64,000 nt of DNA, from NCBI GenBank assembly GCA_034770075.1, contig CM068380.1:25565638-25629637 (forward strand), given 5' to 3'. Position numbers and translations under genes: made by a program. Origin of the DNA: Aralia elata (taxonomy: Eukaryota; Streptophyta; Magnoliopsida; Apiales; Araliaceae). Below, piece by piece: positions 18,973-30,108 of the stretch. The stretch's first letter is position 1, and every line of letters starts with the position of its first letter. Under the pieces are notes generated by a model, which saw only the letters and a list, made by a program, of their open reading frames with translations, was not told where the DNA came from and did not search any database.

Positions 18973-20774
18973 ATGGTCGAAGGTTCCGCACTAGATTCCA
19001 TCCCTGTCTCTCTCAAGGAATTTGAGAGCTTCAAAAAGCAGATAGCAGAGATAACTAGTCTATTGAAAGAATAATGCAAAACAACTAGAGATCAACCCGA
19101 ATCTTCAGGTCTAAGGGGCAATCAAGTCCAGGGCACGTAGACTCAGACCCCTGTATTCCAATTCGGTAATAAAGATATCGAAGGTTCTGACGATCAGACA
19201 AAAAAAGTCAATATTCTGGACGACAAGGAAGATGTAGGGATCGAAAAGAAGGTGAAACAAATAGAAGATGCCATAAGATCCATGAAAAGAGCGGGAAGTT
19301 ATGGAAGTGTTCAGTACTCTGACCTATGTATATTTCCGGGGGCTAGATATCCTGACCAATTTCAAGCGCCAGACTTTAAAAATATAATGGATTAGGCGAT
19401 CCTTACACTCACTTGAAGGTATACATAGGGGAACTCAGATCTTATGCTAAAGACAAGAGCCTTAGAATACAGCTCTTCCAGAAAAGTTTGACAGGCGAAA
19501 CAAGGACATAGTATGCTCGACTTGATAACTCTAAAATTCATAGCTGGGAGGAATTAGCCCATGTCTTCTTGAATCAGTACAGTTTCCAGTCTCAAATGGC
19601 TCCCGATAGATATCAAATGACTAAGATCAAGAAGCAACCTAATGAGTCCTTCCGAGATTATGCCCAAAGGTGGAGACAGATGGTTGCCCAAGTGAGTCCA
19701 CCCATAGAGGAAAACAAAATGGTGATGACCTTTATTGAAATTCAAGAGATTCCATACTATGAAAGGGTGTTGGCTGGTACTAGTAAGCCATTTTCTGAGA
19801 TGATAAAGCACGGTGAAATGGCAAAGATGGGGTTAAAAGCCAGAAAAATCAGAGACCTTACTACGTTGGAAGCTGTAGCAGAGCACCTCCAGTTTGGAAA
19901 TTATGGGAGCGCGCCCAAAAAAAGTTATAAGAAGAAGGAGGATGTCTCCCTAGTACTACAAGGGCAGTCTCGAAGGAACGGCAACACTCTGTCCATTCGG
20001 ATGCAAGGCTGTCAGCTGCCACAACCAGCGTTCCCTCCAAAACAAACCCAACAAAAAAGCATTGAAGAAAGGCGCAAGCGGGAATTCACTCCCCTTAGCG
20101 ACTCCCTTGAGAATATATTAACTTTGCTGCTAGCACAAAAGAAAATTACCGAACTGGCTCCCCTAGCGGATCCCAAGGGCAGGAGGTATAACCCCAGCAA
20201 AAGGTGCGCGTACCATTCGGGTTCCCCTGGTCATGATACCAAAAAATGCTGGTCTTTAAAGCATAAAATTCTAAACCTGATAGAAAGCGGTGAGATTGTG
20301 GTAATGCCACCTGAACAACCCAACGTTCATACTAACCCTCTCCCTTAACACAATACAAAAGGTGTAAATATGATTGCCACTGGGAAGGTGGGGAATCACA
20401 AGTATTTAAGGAAGATTGAAGAGTATACTCCATGATTCAAGACTGGAACCATGGGAAGAGAGTATTTAGAAAGCAACCATGCAATGAGACAAAAGTTGGC
20501 AAATATAAACGCGCAGTTGAGTCAACTAGCCAAATTGATTGTGTACCATCATCAGCTCATGCGACAAATGATTAGTCAATCTCCAAAGACTAAATCAACC
20601 ATAGCTCCTCCTAGAGTTATTTCCCTCACTGAGGAAGATCAAGCTAGTCTCCAAGAACAAGAAAGATGGGAGGATAAGATAGCCAAGGAGGCTAGGCTAG
20701 TGAACAAAGAAAGGATGAACCGTATGTTGGCTATGAATCGACAGTTTACCACTCTAGGATATCCATCAGATTAA
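18973..20774 (+). pseudogene. Tat-lineage gag, broken
   Basis: ATG at 18973 begins MVEGSALDSIPVSLKEFESF. Stops follow at two points, then a frameshift near 19385 moves into YNGLGDPYTHLKVYIGELRS and one more stop, then a long open part: LAHVFLNQYSFQSQMAPDRY, ESFRDYAQRWRQMVAQVSPP and EHLQFGNYG. After this comes a degenerate CAYHSGSPGHDTKKC nucleocapsid-like motif typical of Tat/Ogre Gag, with a stop at 20348. A separate frame at 20451-20774 (Gln/Lys-rich, LSQLAKLIVYHHQLMRQM) continues the same protein type. No protease or polymerase follows. It would have formed the virus-like particle capsid. Confidence 0.8.
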
Positions 20775-20998
20775 TCTAACTGGCCACATTAAATCAATCA
20801 GATAAAATAACATATAATCAATTAAAACAGATTATCAGAATAAATCTCATATACGAAGGAATTAATAACGAAACTCAATTATACTATTAACTGAAAATAA
20901 GATTCCACATCCCCTTAGAACTGAATAAAAACAAACTAGCCTAGTATGCTGATAAACAAAGAACAGTGAATAAAATATGATCTAGGATGATAATCTAG
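20775..20998. other. Short AT-rich spacer
   Basis: No frame or repeat recognised between the Tat gag and the LINE fragment. Confidence 0.4.
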
Positions 20999-21331
20999 GA
21001 TGTCCAGGATGTTCCCAACTGAGTTTACAAGACAGTTTCCAAAGTGATTGTGGCCAGAATGAAGCCTCTTATTCCCAAATTGGTTGATGGAAGGCAATCC
21101 GCTTTTGTCCAGGGCAGATCCATTTCTGAGAACATCATGCTTATGCAACAGTTTCTAAGGAATTCTCACAGGTCAGGTGGCACTCCCAGATGTGCAATTA
21201 AAATGGATTTGCTTAAGGCATATGACTCTATAGAGTGGAACTTTCTATTTAATGTCCTAAAGGTAGTTGGTTTTCCTCCTAGAATGCTTTCTTGGATTAC
21301 TGAGTGTGTTTCAAGTGACAGGTATTTATAG
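20999..21331 (+). pseudogene. LINE reverse transcriptase fragment
   Basis: One frame reads VYKTVSKVIVARMKPLIPKL, DGRQSAFVQGRSISENIMLM and CAIKMDLLKAYDSIEWNFLF. These are the QSAFV..GR and KAYDS.EW motifs of plant L1-type non-LTR reverse transcriptase. It breaks off after ITECVSSDRYL at 21331, where LTR-like sequence of the opposite strand begins. Only about 110 of some 1,200 residues remain. Confidence 0.85.
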
Positions 21332-22074
21332 ATGCTTTGAAACCCTAGAAGAATTCTAATCCAATTCTATTTCAGAAGTCTTCACTCTTACAGATATGGT
21401 AGGATTCTAAATCCTTCTCAATCTCTAAAATCCAGCTTTAAGCAGCTTCCTTATCAAATTATATTTTAATTTCCAAATCCAAGTCTTCCTCAATTTCCTT
21501 TTCCAATTTGATTTAGTTTCCATATTTATCTTCACTCAGATTCCATATCAGATTCTACTTCCCATAATCAGCTTAGCTTCCTTCTTGATTGTAATTTCAT
21601 CTCCAAATCCTCATACAAGTCGAACTCTATCATCCCAACAACTCAAATCTTACTCAGAATAGGAATCCTGCATGACGACCACAATCGTAGAGTAACACTC
21701 TTTCAAAAATCGTAGTGTAAAGAAACGTAGAGTGAAATTTTGCACCATTGCTCCGTAGAGTAACCATGTTATCGTAAAGTTCTCTCGTAATCGTAGAGTC
21801 ACTTAACTGTCAGCGGAAAACATAGAGTGCTATGAGCCTGGTCGTAGAGCTGCCAGACTGCACCCTAACACTACGAACGTAAAGCCCTCACTCAGTGACC
21901 GTAGAGTATTCTGCAAAATAACATAAAACTCATCATTAAACCTATATTTTGCAAAGTCTTAACAAATTCTTCTCTAAATTGATAAACACCTTAATTAAGC
22001 TCATAAACACAAAAAATATATAATAATACTAAGCATAAAGGAACCAAAAATATAGAATATTTTGCACCTATCAC
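21332..22074 (-). mobile_element. LTR-like fragment starting TGATAGGTGC
   Basis: Minus-strand TGATAGGTGCAAAATATTC at 22074 looks like an LTR start (the same TGATRGGTG flavour as many Ty3 LTRs). The far end is uncertain. It abuts the Athila LTR remnant at 22075, whose first part (about 300 bp) is missing, so this unit inserted into it or replaced it. On its minus strand the 21680-21920 stretch contains eight exact CTYTACG words at irregular spacing. Confidence 0.5.
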
Positions 22075-22760
22075 TATTGTTAACTATTATCGGATTGTCT
22101 ATTATGGTTTGCACTTTCTTACTTAATTACTTGGCCAATAATTACCGTGATAATCGATATGAACTCAAGAGATGGATTATAGATTTAGATCTGATCATAA
22201 TAGCATGTGATTATGATTTCTACATGTCGATGGAATTCATGATTTGTGTTTAGGATAGAGATATACCTACATACCGCATGTAATCTGATAGAAAACCTGT
22301 GTTAAACCCTTTTTAATTGTAATTAACATAGGGATATAGTGAATTAATTAATTAGGTTGTTCATCTTAATTCTATCATCTGTAGATTTAAGTTGATTTGT
22401 TTATGGTACATCGAGAGATGGCCGTAAATATTAATAAGTTCTCGATTAACAATCTGGAATAACTAGCATAATTTGACAGGAAGTATATTGATCAAAGTGA
22501 AACAATAAGTGAAGTTATAGTCTTAAGTCTTTAAAATCTGTTTTCAAACTTGTGATAGTTAGTTTTAGTTAAATTAATTATTTACTTTTCAAAATTCACA
22601 AATCTTTATTTGATTGTTTAATAAAATTGGATTAATACAAAATTGATAGTTGTTATTATAAATTACAGTTTTTCTCTGTGGGAACGATACTCTACTTACA
22701 CTTTATTACTTGTGAACTGCGTATACTTGCGTATTTTGCTAGTATAGAATTAGGCAAATA
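22075..22760 (+). mobile_element. 5' LTR remnant of old Athila
   Basis: Aligns by eye with 30405-31101: TATTATCG(G/C)ATTGTCTATTATG, ACCGTGATAAT, GGATATAGTG, GAGATGG, ACTGCGTATACTTGCGTATT. It ends GGCAAATA where the 3' LTR ends GGTAAACA. The first ~300 bp are absent. Confidence 0.8.
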
Positions 22761-22766
22761 AGTTTT

Positions 22767-22784
22767 TAGTGTTGTTGCCGGGGA
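22767..22784 (+). promoter_or_regulatory. Decayed primer-binding site (tRNA-Asp)
   Basis: TAGTGTTGTTGCCGGGGA matches the intact Athila site TGGCGCCGTTGCCGGGGA except for four changes, all C-to-T or G-to-A. These fit deamination of methylated cytosines. Confidence 0.75.
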
Positions 22785-22887
22785 AATAGTTGTGTTTATA
22801 ATTTTCAACATCTATTTTAATTAATTTAGTTTTTGTTAAACATTGTTTTAATTTATTTTTCTTTTATTTCCTGTTTCAGGTGACTTT

Positions 22888-24520
22888 TGGTTCGCAGCCG
22901 ATAAATACGCGCAAGTATACGCGGTCAACAAGTAATAGAGTGATAAGTAAGTTATCGATCCCACGAGGAATTATCACTAATGTTTTCCAAGTACTAGCTT
23001 TATATCGTCTCAACCTTATTTAAACAATATAATTTCAGTAATGAGAACTAACTAGAATAACAATTAAACTAAATAACAGAAATAAATAACATAAATAGAT
23101 AAATAAAGAGCTAAGAACACAATATCCCCACACAAGCATTTTGTTAAACACTTGGCGTGCAATGCTTCATTTACATCTCCTAACTCTCCAATTGATCATA
23201 ATGGTCACGATGATTTATCAACCGAGAATTCTAATTATTCTTAGGCCTCTTCCGATAGCCATATGAAAATCACCCTATACGGCACATAGGTATATTCCTA
23301 TCCTAAATACTAGCAAGTCATTCAATTCTAAAAACAATTACAATACACATGTCAAAGAAGCCTCAATAATCATTCCTCAAATGAATAAACTTTTGCATAG
23401 GGAGTCATTAAGCTTAAATTCTCAAATTGGCTACACGTGGCATATAGGTATATTCCTATCCTACACATAAATTATGTATTCTATCACATGTAGAACAAAC
23501 ATAATCACATGTCATTATATTCATGGTCTAAATCCACAATCCATTTTTCAATTTCATATAGATTACCAAACCAATCACTAATTCCTTAGCAATTAACATT
23601 AAGCTCAAATATAATGAACCAACTCATATGGTGCCAATCAAAAAGAAAAGCTATTCAATACAAATTAGGCAAAGGGTTCAATTACATTCTTAGTTCAAAA
23701 ACTAATTAATTACATAGTAGAAAAGAGAAAGAAAAGAAAGATAAAAGTGGCTTCCCCATTTTTGGTAGATAAAACTCCATTGGAGCACCTCTATTGACGC
23801 TCTTGAAGAACCATGGCCAAAGGCCATGGCCTCCCCTTCCTTTTGCTCTGCCGCTGCCTCTCTCTCCCTTTCTCTCTTTATTTTAGCAACTGATATGAAG
23901 GATAGATTGAATGGGTCATTGGGTAGGTCATTGAATAGCTCAAATCTGTCAAAACTCGCGACCGGGCGCAGCTGCGCCGAGTTTGGCTTGAAACAGGACA
24001 CAGCTACGCTGCAAAAATGCCGAAGCTACTGCATATACAGTGCAGCAACGCTGGATTTGTACTTGGAATGGGCGCAACTGCACTAGGCCAAAATTATGGA
24101 ATTTTCAGCTTCGACGTTTGTTGGGAAAATAGTCATAACTTCTTCGTCCGAATTTGGATTTGGATGATTCAAGATGTTCCAGAATGAGGAGAAATAGCTC
24201 TACAACTTTCATTCTTTGAGTTTTGAGAGATACTGTCCAAATCAAGGTTGAAATTGGGTATCAAGCAGCAGCTATGTAAATGGCAAGCCGAAAACGCGAA
24301 TGCAGCAACCCCAAACATCGATCTAAATGACTCATAATGCCATTCCTACAAAATAAAGTAAAAATACATATAAATAATACAAAAACACATAAAAGCAATA
24401 CAAAATCACATAATACAATAATAAGATAAAAATACATAAAAAGGAACATAAACTACCCAAGAAAACACACTTTCATCAAGCCAAAAGTATTCAATTCGTA
24501 GGTATAAAATCCACTCATCA
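22888..24520 (-). mobile_element. Solo Athila-type LTR inside old Athila
   Basis: On the minus strand it starts TGATGAGTGGATTTTATACC at 24520 and ends near 22888 after GCGTATACTTGCGCGTATTTATC. It interrupts the leader between the primer site and gag: the text CTGTTTCAGGTGAC resumes at GTCATGCCTAAG. No internal region and no clear 5-bp target duplication were found. An imperfect repeated word GCAACTGCGC/CAGCTACGCTG lies near 23960-24080. Confidence 0.75.
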
Positions 24521-24523
24521 GTC

Positions 24524-27500
24524 ATGCCTAAGATTGATGAGATCAAATCAAGCATCACGAGGCCAACTATCGCTGCTAATACGTTTGAGATTAAACTAGG
24601 TACAATTCAGATGATTCAGAACTCGGTACAATTTGGGGGATTAGCTAATGATGATCCAAATGAGCACTTGGTTAGTTTCCTTGAGATTTGCAATACATTC
24701 AAATACCACAATGTTACGGACGATGCGGTGAAATTACGTTTGTTTCCGTTCACTCTAAGGGATAAAGCAAAGAGTTAGTTGCATTCGCTTCCGCTGGGGT
24801 CAATCACTACTTGGGATGATTTGGCCCAAAATTTTTTAGCGAAGTTCTTTTCGCTAGCTAAGACTGTGAAGATGAGAAACGATATTACTACATTTGAGCA
24901 ACAACATGGAAAGTCATTGTATGAGGCTTGAGAGAGGTTTAAGGAATTATTACGAAGATGTCCACATCACGGACTTCCTAAGTGGCTGCAAGTTCAGACA
25001 TTCTACAATGGGTTAAGTAGTAATACTCGGACGAGCATAGACGCAGCTGCGGGAGGAGCACTCATGGCTAAGAATTTTGATGAGGCTTTTGATTTGTTAG
25101 AGACAATGGCCGCCAATAACTATCAGTGGACACATCCTAAGACAACTGGGGTTTTAAAAGTTGATGCGGTAACAACACTCACAGCTCAGATTTCAGCTCT
25201 TTCCAAGAAAATGGATGCACTTAGAGAAGTAAGGGTACAATAAGTAGCGGTAGTATGCAAGTTGTGTGCAAGGGCATATCCGGTGGAACAATGTGCAATT
25301 AATCTCGAAGCAGTGCAATTTGTAGGGAGTTATAATAGGCAACATCAGTTTGGCGGCAATTCTAATAGTTTTAATCCGGGGTGGAGGAATCATCCGAATT
25401 TCTTGTGGCGAGACAATCAAGCTCAATCACAAGTGCCATGACTAGCTCAACCGCCTGGATTCCAAGCTCGTCAGCAACAACAACCCCCACAACAGGAAAG
25501 GAAGTCAGATTTTGAGGAATTCATGACAAAATACATGAAGGACAACGAGACGTGGAAAAGTAGTCATGATGTGGCCTTAAGAAATATAGAAAATCAGACA
25601 GGACAGTTGGCATATTTTGAATAATCGTCCTCAAGGAGCATTACCGAGTACTATAGAAGTCAATCCGAGGAATGATGGGAAAGAGTAGTGTAAAGCGGTG
25701 ACACTTCGTAGTGGGAAATAGTTGGATGAGCAAACCATAGGAAGTCCAAAGAAGGTGCCAAAAAAAGAAGAGAAATCAGATGAAAACAAGGATGAAGAGA
25801 AGAAGTTAGAGGATGAACCAAAGGTCATGGAGAAAGCAGAAAAACCAGTACCAATTATACTAGTAGTGCCATTTCTACAACGGTTCCAAAAACAGAAGCT
25901 AGATAAGCAATTCTCCAAATTCCTTGAGGTATTTAAGAAGTTACGGATCAACATCTCTTTCGCAGATGCATTGGAGCAGATGCCTAGCTATGCAAAGTTT
26001 ATGAAAGATATCTTATCTAGAAAAAAAAAGCTAGGTGACTTTGAAATAGTGGCTTTAACGGAAGAGCGCAATGCAATATTGCAAAAGAAGTTACCTCCAA
26101 AGCTAAAAGATCTGGGTAGCTTCACCATTCCATGCACTATAGGAAGCCAAATGTTCAACCGGTGCTTGTATAATCTGGGTGCAAGTATAAATCTAATGCC
26201 ATTGTCGGTCTACCAGCAGTTTGGATTAAAGGAGGCAGTTCCTACAAATGTTACATTACAGCTAGCAGATCAATCATTGACATATCCGAGGGGGATTATG
26301 GAGGATGTTTTGGTGAAAGTTGATAAATTCATATTTTTAGCCGACTTCATTATGTTGGATTATGAAGAGGACCGCAACATTCCGATTATACTTGGGAGAA
26401 CATTTTTGGTTACGGGTAGAACACTCATCAACTTACAAAAAGGTGAACTTACTATGAGGGTTCAAGGCCAAGAAGTAACATTCAACATTTTTAAATCCAT
26501 GAAATTTCCCAAAGATGAAGAGGAGTGTTATCGTATGGACATGATTAATGATGCGGTGGATAACGAGCTGTTGGTGATGAATTTCGATCCTTTGGAAACC
26601 ATTTTGTTGGGAGACACCGATTCTGATGATCCGGAATTGTTGGAGTATTTACAGATATTGGATGCATTGCCAAGGGTAAGCAAATTCAGAAGTTCTTTTG
26701 AGCCGTTGAATTATATAGAGAAAGCAACAGTTCGGATGAAATTGTCTTTAGAGGAGCCTCATATATTAGAGTTGAAACCCTTACCTAACAACCTTAGGTA
26801 TGCGTATTTAGGTAATTCTTCTACTTTGCCTGTGATTGTTTCATCTGCACTTAACGAATTGCAGGAAAGTAAGTTGTTACGAGTCCTTTGCGAATATAAA
26901 TCTACAATTGGATGGACCATCACCGACATCAAGGGGATAAGTCAATCATTTTGTATGCGTAAGATCTTCTTGGAAGGCGAGGCAAAACCAACAATTGAGC
27001 AACAACGTAGGTTGAATCCAATCATGAAAGAAGTGGTAAAAAAGGTAATCCTCAAATGGCTCAACGCTGGAATTATCTATCAAATCTCTGACAGCGCATG
27101 GGTGAGCCCGGTACAGTGTTTCCCAAAGAAGGGTGGTATGACGGTAGTCGCAAATGAGAATAATGAACTGATACCGACAAGGACAGTGACCAGATGGAGG
27201 GTGTGTATGGATTACAAAAAAATCAACAAAGCAACCCGTAAGGATCACTTCCCATTATCATTCATTGACCAAATGCTAGATAGATTAGCAGAGCACGAGT
27301 ACTACTGTCTCTTGGACAGATATTTGGGGTATAATCAGATTGTTATTGCTCCAGAGGATCAAGAAAAGACAACGTTCACCTGTCTGTATGGCACGTTTGC
27401 ATTTAGGAGGATGTCTTTTAGATTATGTAATACATCAGTGACTTTTCAAAGGTGTATGATGGCAATCTACTCAAATATGGTAGAACGGAATGTTGAGGTA

Positions 27501-28550
27501 TTCATGGACGAATTTTCAGTTTTCGGGGATTCATTTGACAGTTGTTTAGAGAACTTGGTCTTAGTGCTGAAAAGATGTGTGGATACCAACTTAGTGCTAA
27601 ACTGGGAAAAATGTCATTTCATGGTTCAGGAAGGGATTATCCTTGGGCATAAAGTGTCAGCTAAGGGGTTAGAGGTAGACAATGCTAAGATAGAGACGAT
27701 CGAAAACCTGACACCACCTACTTTAGTTAAAGGGATTCGAAGTTTTCTCGGTCATGCTAGATTTTATTGCAGATTCATAAAGGACTTCTCCAAGATCACC
27801 AAGCTATTATGCAGTTTATTAGAGAAGGACATACCTTTTAAGTTTGACGAGGAATGCTCGACAACTTTTGAGCAATTAAAGAAGAAACTAACGATAGCAC
27901 TTGTGATTGTAGCACCAGATTGGACTCGACCTTTTAAAGTGATGTGTGATGCCAGCGACTATGCGGTTGGTGTAGTTTTAGGCCAGCGCAAGGATAAGAT
28001 TTTTCATGCCATTTATTATGCTAGCAAAACATTGTCTGATGCTCAACTCAATTATACGACTACCGAGAAGGAGTTGTTTGCGGTGGTTTTCCGAAATATT
28101 AAGAACCACGTTGAACAGATTTTAAATGTTATTAACAATCGCCATCAAGGTGAATTGTCAAGTAACTTGGTTCTTGAAACTAATAGAGTGCCCGAGCAAA
28201 TTTGTGAAAATTCGGATATGGAGGTGTCTACCACTGTGAAACCAAAGCTGCAATCGGACGTGCTAATTGACGATGATTCTGATATGGAGGAGAATAGTGG
28301 GGACCAGGATAATACAGCCGAAGAAGATCTAGTCTTGAGTTCTAACGCTGATGAGTCGATTTTGTTAGTACCCCATGTACCTTCTCCGCCAAAGCTCAAG
28401 GATCCGGGTAGTTTTGCAATCCCCTACCCAATTGGTAGTCATATCGTCGGCAAAGCTCTATGCGACATGAGAGCTAGTATAAATTTAGAGCCATGGTGGG
28501 ATGAGAAAGGGATGATAGATAAAGAACCAGTTGTGTTTGAAAAGCTTTAA
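24524..28550 (+). pseudogene. Athila gag-pol, broken and chimeric
   Basis: Homologous throughout to the intact gag-pol at 35465. Gag (24524-25640) has stops at two Trp codons, at least three other stops, and a frameshift near 25615. The nucleocapsid Cys/His motif is degenerate. From 25722 the frame is open to 28550: protease with the active-site Asp changed (NLGAS for DLGAS), reverse transcriptase with FMDEF in place of FMDDF, and RNase H beginning CDASDYAVG. RNase H ends at ELFAVVF, where unrelated text begins, and integrase is absent. The last 150 codons are acidic sequence followed by a misplaced gag-protease boundary segment (see the 28088-28640 entry). Not functional. Confidence 0.85.
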
Positions 28551-28640
28551 TGCCACAATTCGTTCACAGACACAATGGAGCAAGCGCCTAGTTACTTGCA
28601 GATTTTAAAGGAGATTCTATCTAAAAAGAACAATATAGGT
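28088..28640 (+). other. Permuted gag-protease segment fused to RNase H
   Basis: After the truncated RNase H, the open frame passes through an acidic region (DDDSDMEENSGDQDNTAEED). It then reads KLKDPGSFAIPYPIGSHIVG and ALCDMRASINLEP, the protease start of an Athila protein. Downstream at 28573 comes MEQAPSYLQILKEILSKKNN, a segment that normally lies about 50 residues before the protease start. The two blocks are thus in reversed order relative to gag-pol. This suggests template switching or insertion of another Athila copy. Confidence 0.65.
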
Positions 28641-28747
28641 AAATGTGAAATAATGACTAACTGAAGCAAATCCCTCGAAATTTACATTATTACTAATGGA
28701 TGGAGGTTTCCTTAATTATCGAAGGAGAATTGGATAGAAATTGAAGC

Positions 28748-28794
28748 AGTCAGGCTGAGACTATAAAACAAGCGCTTATTGGGAGGCAACCCAA
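28748..28794 (+). other. Post-pol conserved stem-loop block
   Basis: AGTCAGGCTGAGACT, CAAGCGCT and TTGGGAGGCAACCCAA correspond to 40818-40863 in the intact element (ATGGGAGGCAACCCAT). The stem around AGGCAA is kept, with a compensatory T-A to A-T change. Confidence 0.6.
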
Positions 28795-29499
28795 GTTTAA
28801 TTTTTAGTTTTTAATTTTTATTTATTTTATTAGGTTTCATAGTAGTTAATAAATTTGCATTCATTAGGATTTAATAAAGTTGCTTCTATTGTGTTTACAG
28901 GTTTTTCGAGTCCAATTCAAGTGCAATGCCTTATTTATTCCAATGTGTCTAGCCTATTCTTCAGAATTAGCAGACAAGGAGGAAGATTGCTGTATTTTCA
29001 GGGAAGTCCTCTGCTTTACTTTTTCCTATCTTAGCCATTGAGGACAATGTCTAGCTTAAGTTTGGGAGTGTGTTCTTATTTTATTTGGTACTTAATATAT
29101 GTTTTAGATTTGTATTTTAGTTAGTATGTTTTAGGATAAATGAGCAACGGGTTGATTGAATTTGATTATGGCCAAGGATAAGGAAAAATTGTGATTAATT
29201 TTTTTAGCTTATGGGAAATTGAAAAACATGCTTATTCTGTATTTTTGACTTATGAGTTGGTTTTGCATTATTATGATCCTTTTGCACTTATATGCGTATA
29301 TCCATCTGTTTAGTTAGTTGGTACTAAAAAAATTTTTGGTTAAATGCTTGTGAAAGATATCATTGAAACTTTGAAAACTTGTTTAAGCATCATTCAAAGT
29401 GAAATTTAGGCATTAACATAAGTTTGGGGGAAATCTTAGGTTATTAAAATTTTTGAAAATATTGAACCTTCCTGAGTTGAAAAGATGAATCATGTGGTG

Positions 29500-29644
29500 G
29501 GGCGAGATGGAGCGTAAAATGTACTCACCCATAAACACAAGCGCGAGATGGAGCGTAAAACGCACTCGTGCAAGAGAAAACGAGATAGAGCGTAAAACGA
29601 ACTCGTTCAACGGGAAGTGAGATAGAGCGTAAAACGCACTCACT
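29500..29644 (+). repeat. Four-copy covarying hairpin array
   Basis: Four hairpins at 29500-29530, 29541-29571, 29579-29607 and 29616-29644. Each has an outer stem ending GAG/CTC, a 5' internal bulge ATGGA or ATAGA, an inner GCGT-AAA-ACGC stem and a single A on the 3' side. Outer stems are GGGCGAG/CTCACCC (one mismatch), GCGCGAG/CTCGTGC (one G-U), AACGAG/CTCGTT and AGTGAG/CTCACT. The intact Athila has one copy, GGTGAG/CTCACC, at 43702-43730. Compensatory changes keep pairing. Confidence 0.8.
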
Positions 29645-30090
29645 AAACAGGAAAGAAAAAATAAAACAAAAATTATGTTTTAAAATACTTGGGAAGGGTT
29701 CAAGTGTGCTTAAATGTATGAAATATCCTTTTGATCCTCTAATTTTTATGTTTTGCCTTTATTAGCGGAGATTGATGTGATAAGAAGGTTTTTATAGTGG
29801 ATTTTAAAAATCTTTTATGAGTATTGGTTTATATGGTTTTATCTAAATCATGACTAGCTTGAACATTTGGATGCACACACACGCACTTAAAGGATCATAA
29901 GTAGTTGTGGAACTGATGATTAGGTTAAAATTTTAGGCTTTGCATGTTTTCGAAAAATTTTCTTGAGTTATCATTAAAGGAAATCTTTGAGACTATTATG
30001 CAAATTTGTATTGATTCATTGCTCGAGTCGTGTGAGTTGCTATTTAGAATTAGTTGTTGTTCTTAGTGTTTGCTTGAGGACAAGCAAAGA

Positions 30091-30108
30091 TTTAAGTTTG
30101 GGGGTATT
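30091..30108 (+). promoter_or_regulatory. Polypurine tract, old Athila
   Basis: TTTAAGTTTGGGGGTATT immediately precedes the 3' LTR start TGATGAGTG at 30109. The phrase GAGGACAAGCAAAGA upstream is identical in the young element. Similar tracts occur at 29055 and 29418. Confidence 0.8.

Noticed and set aside
29500..29644. Simple minisatellite explanation for the hairpin array
   Set aside because: Spacing between units varies (about 29-41 bases), linkers differ, and the differences inside the units are compensatory. Plain duplication followed by random drift would not give this.
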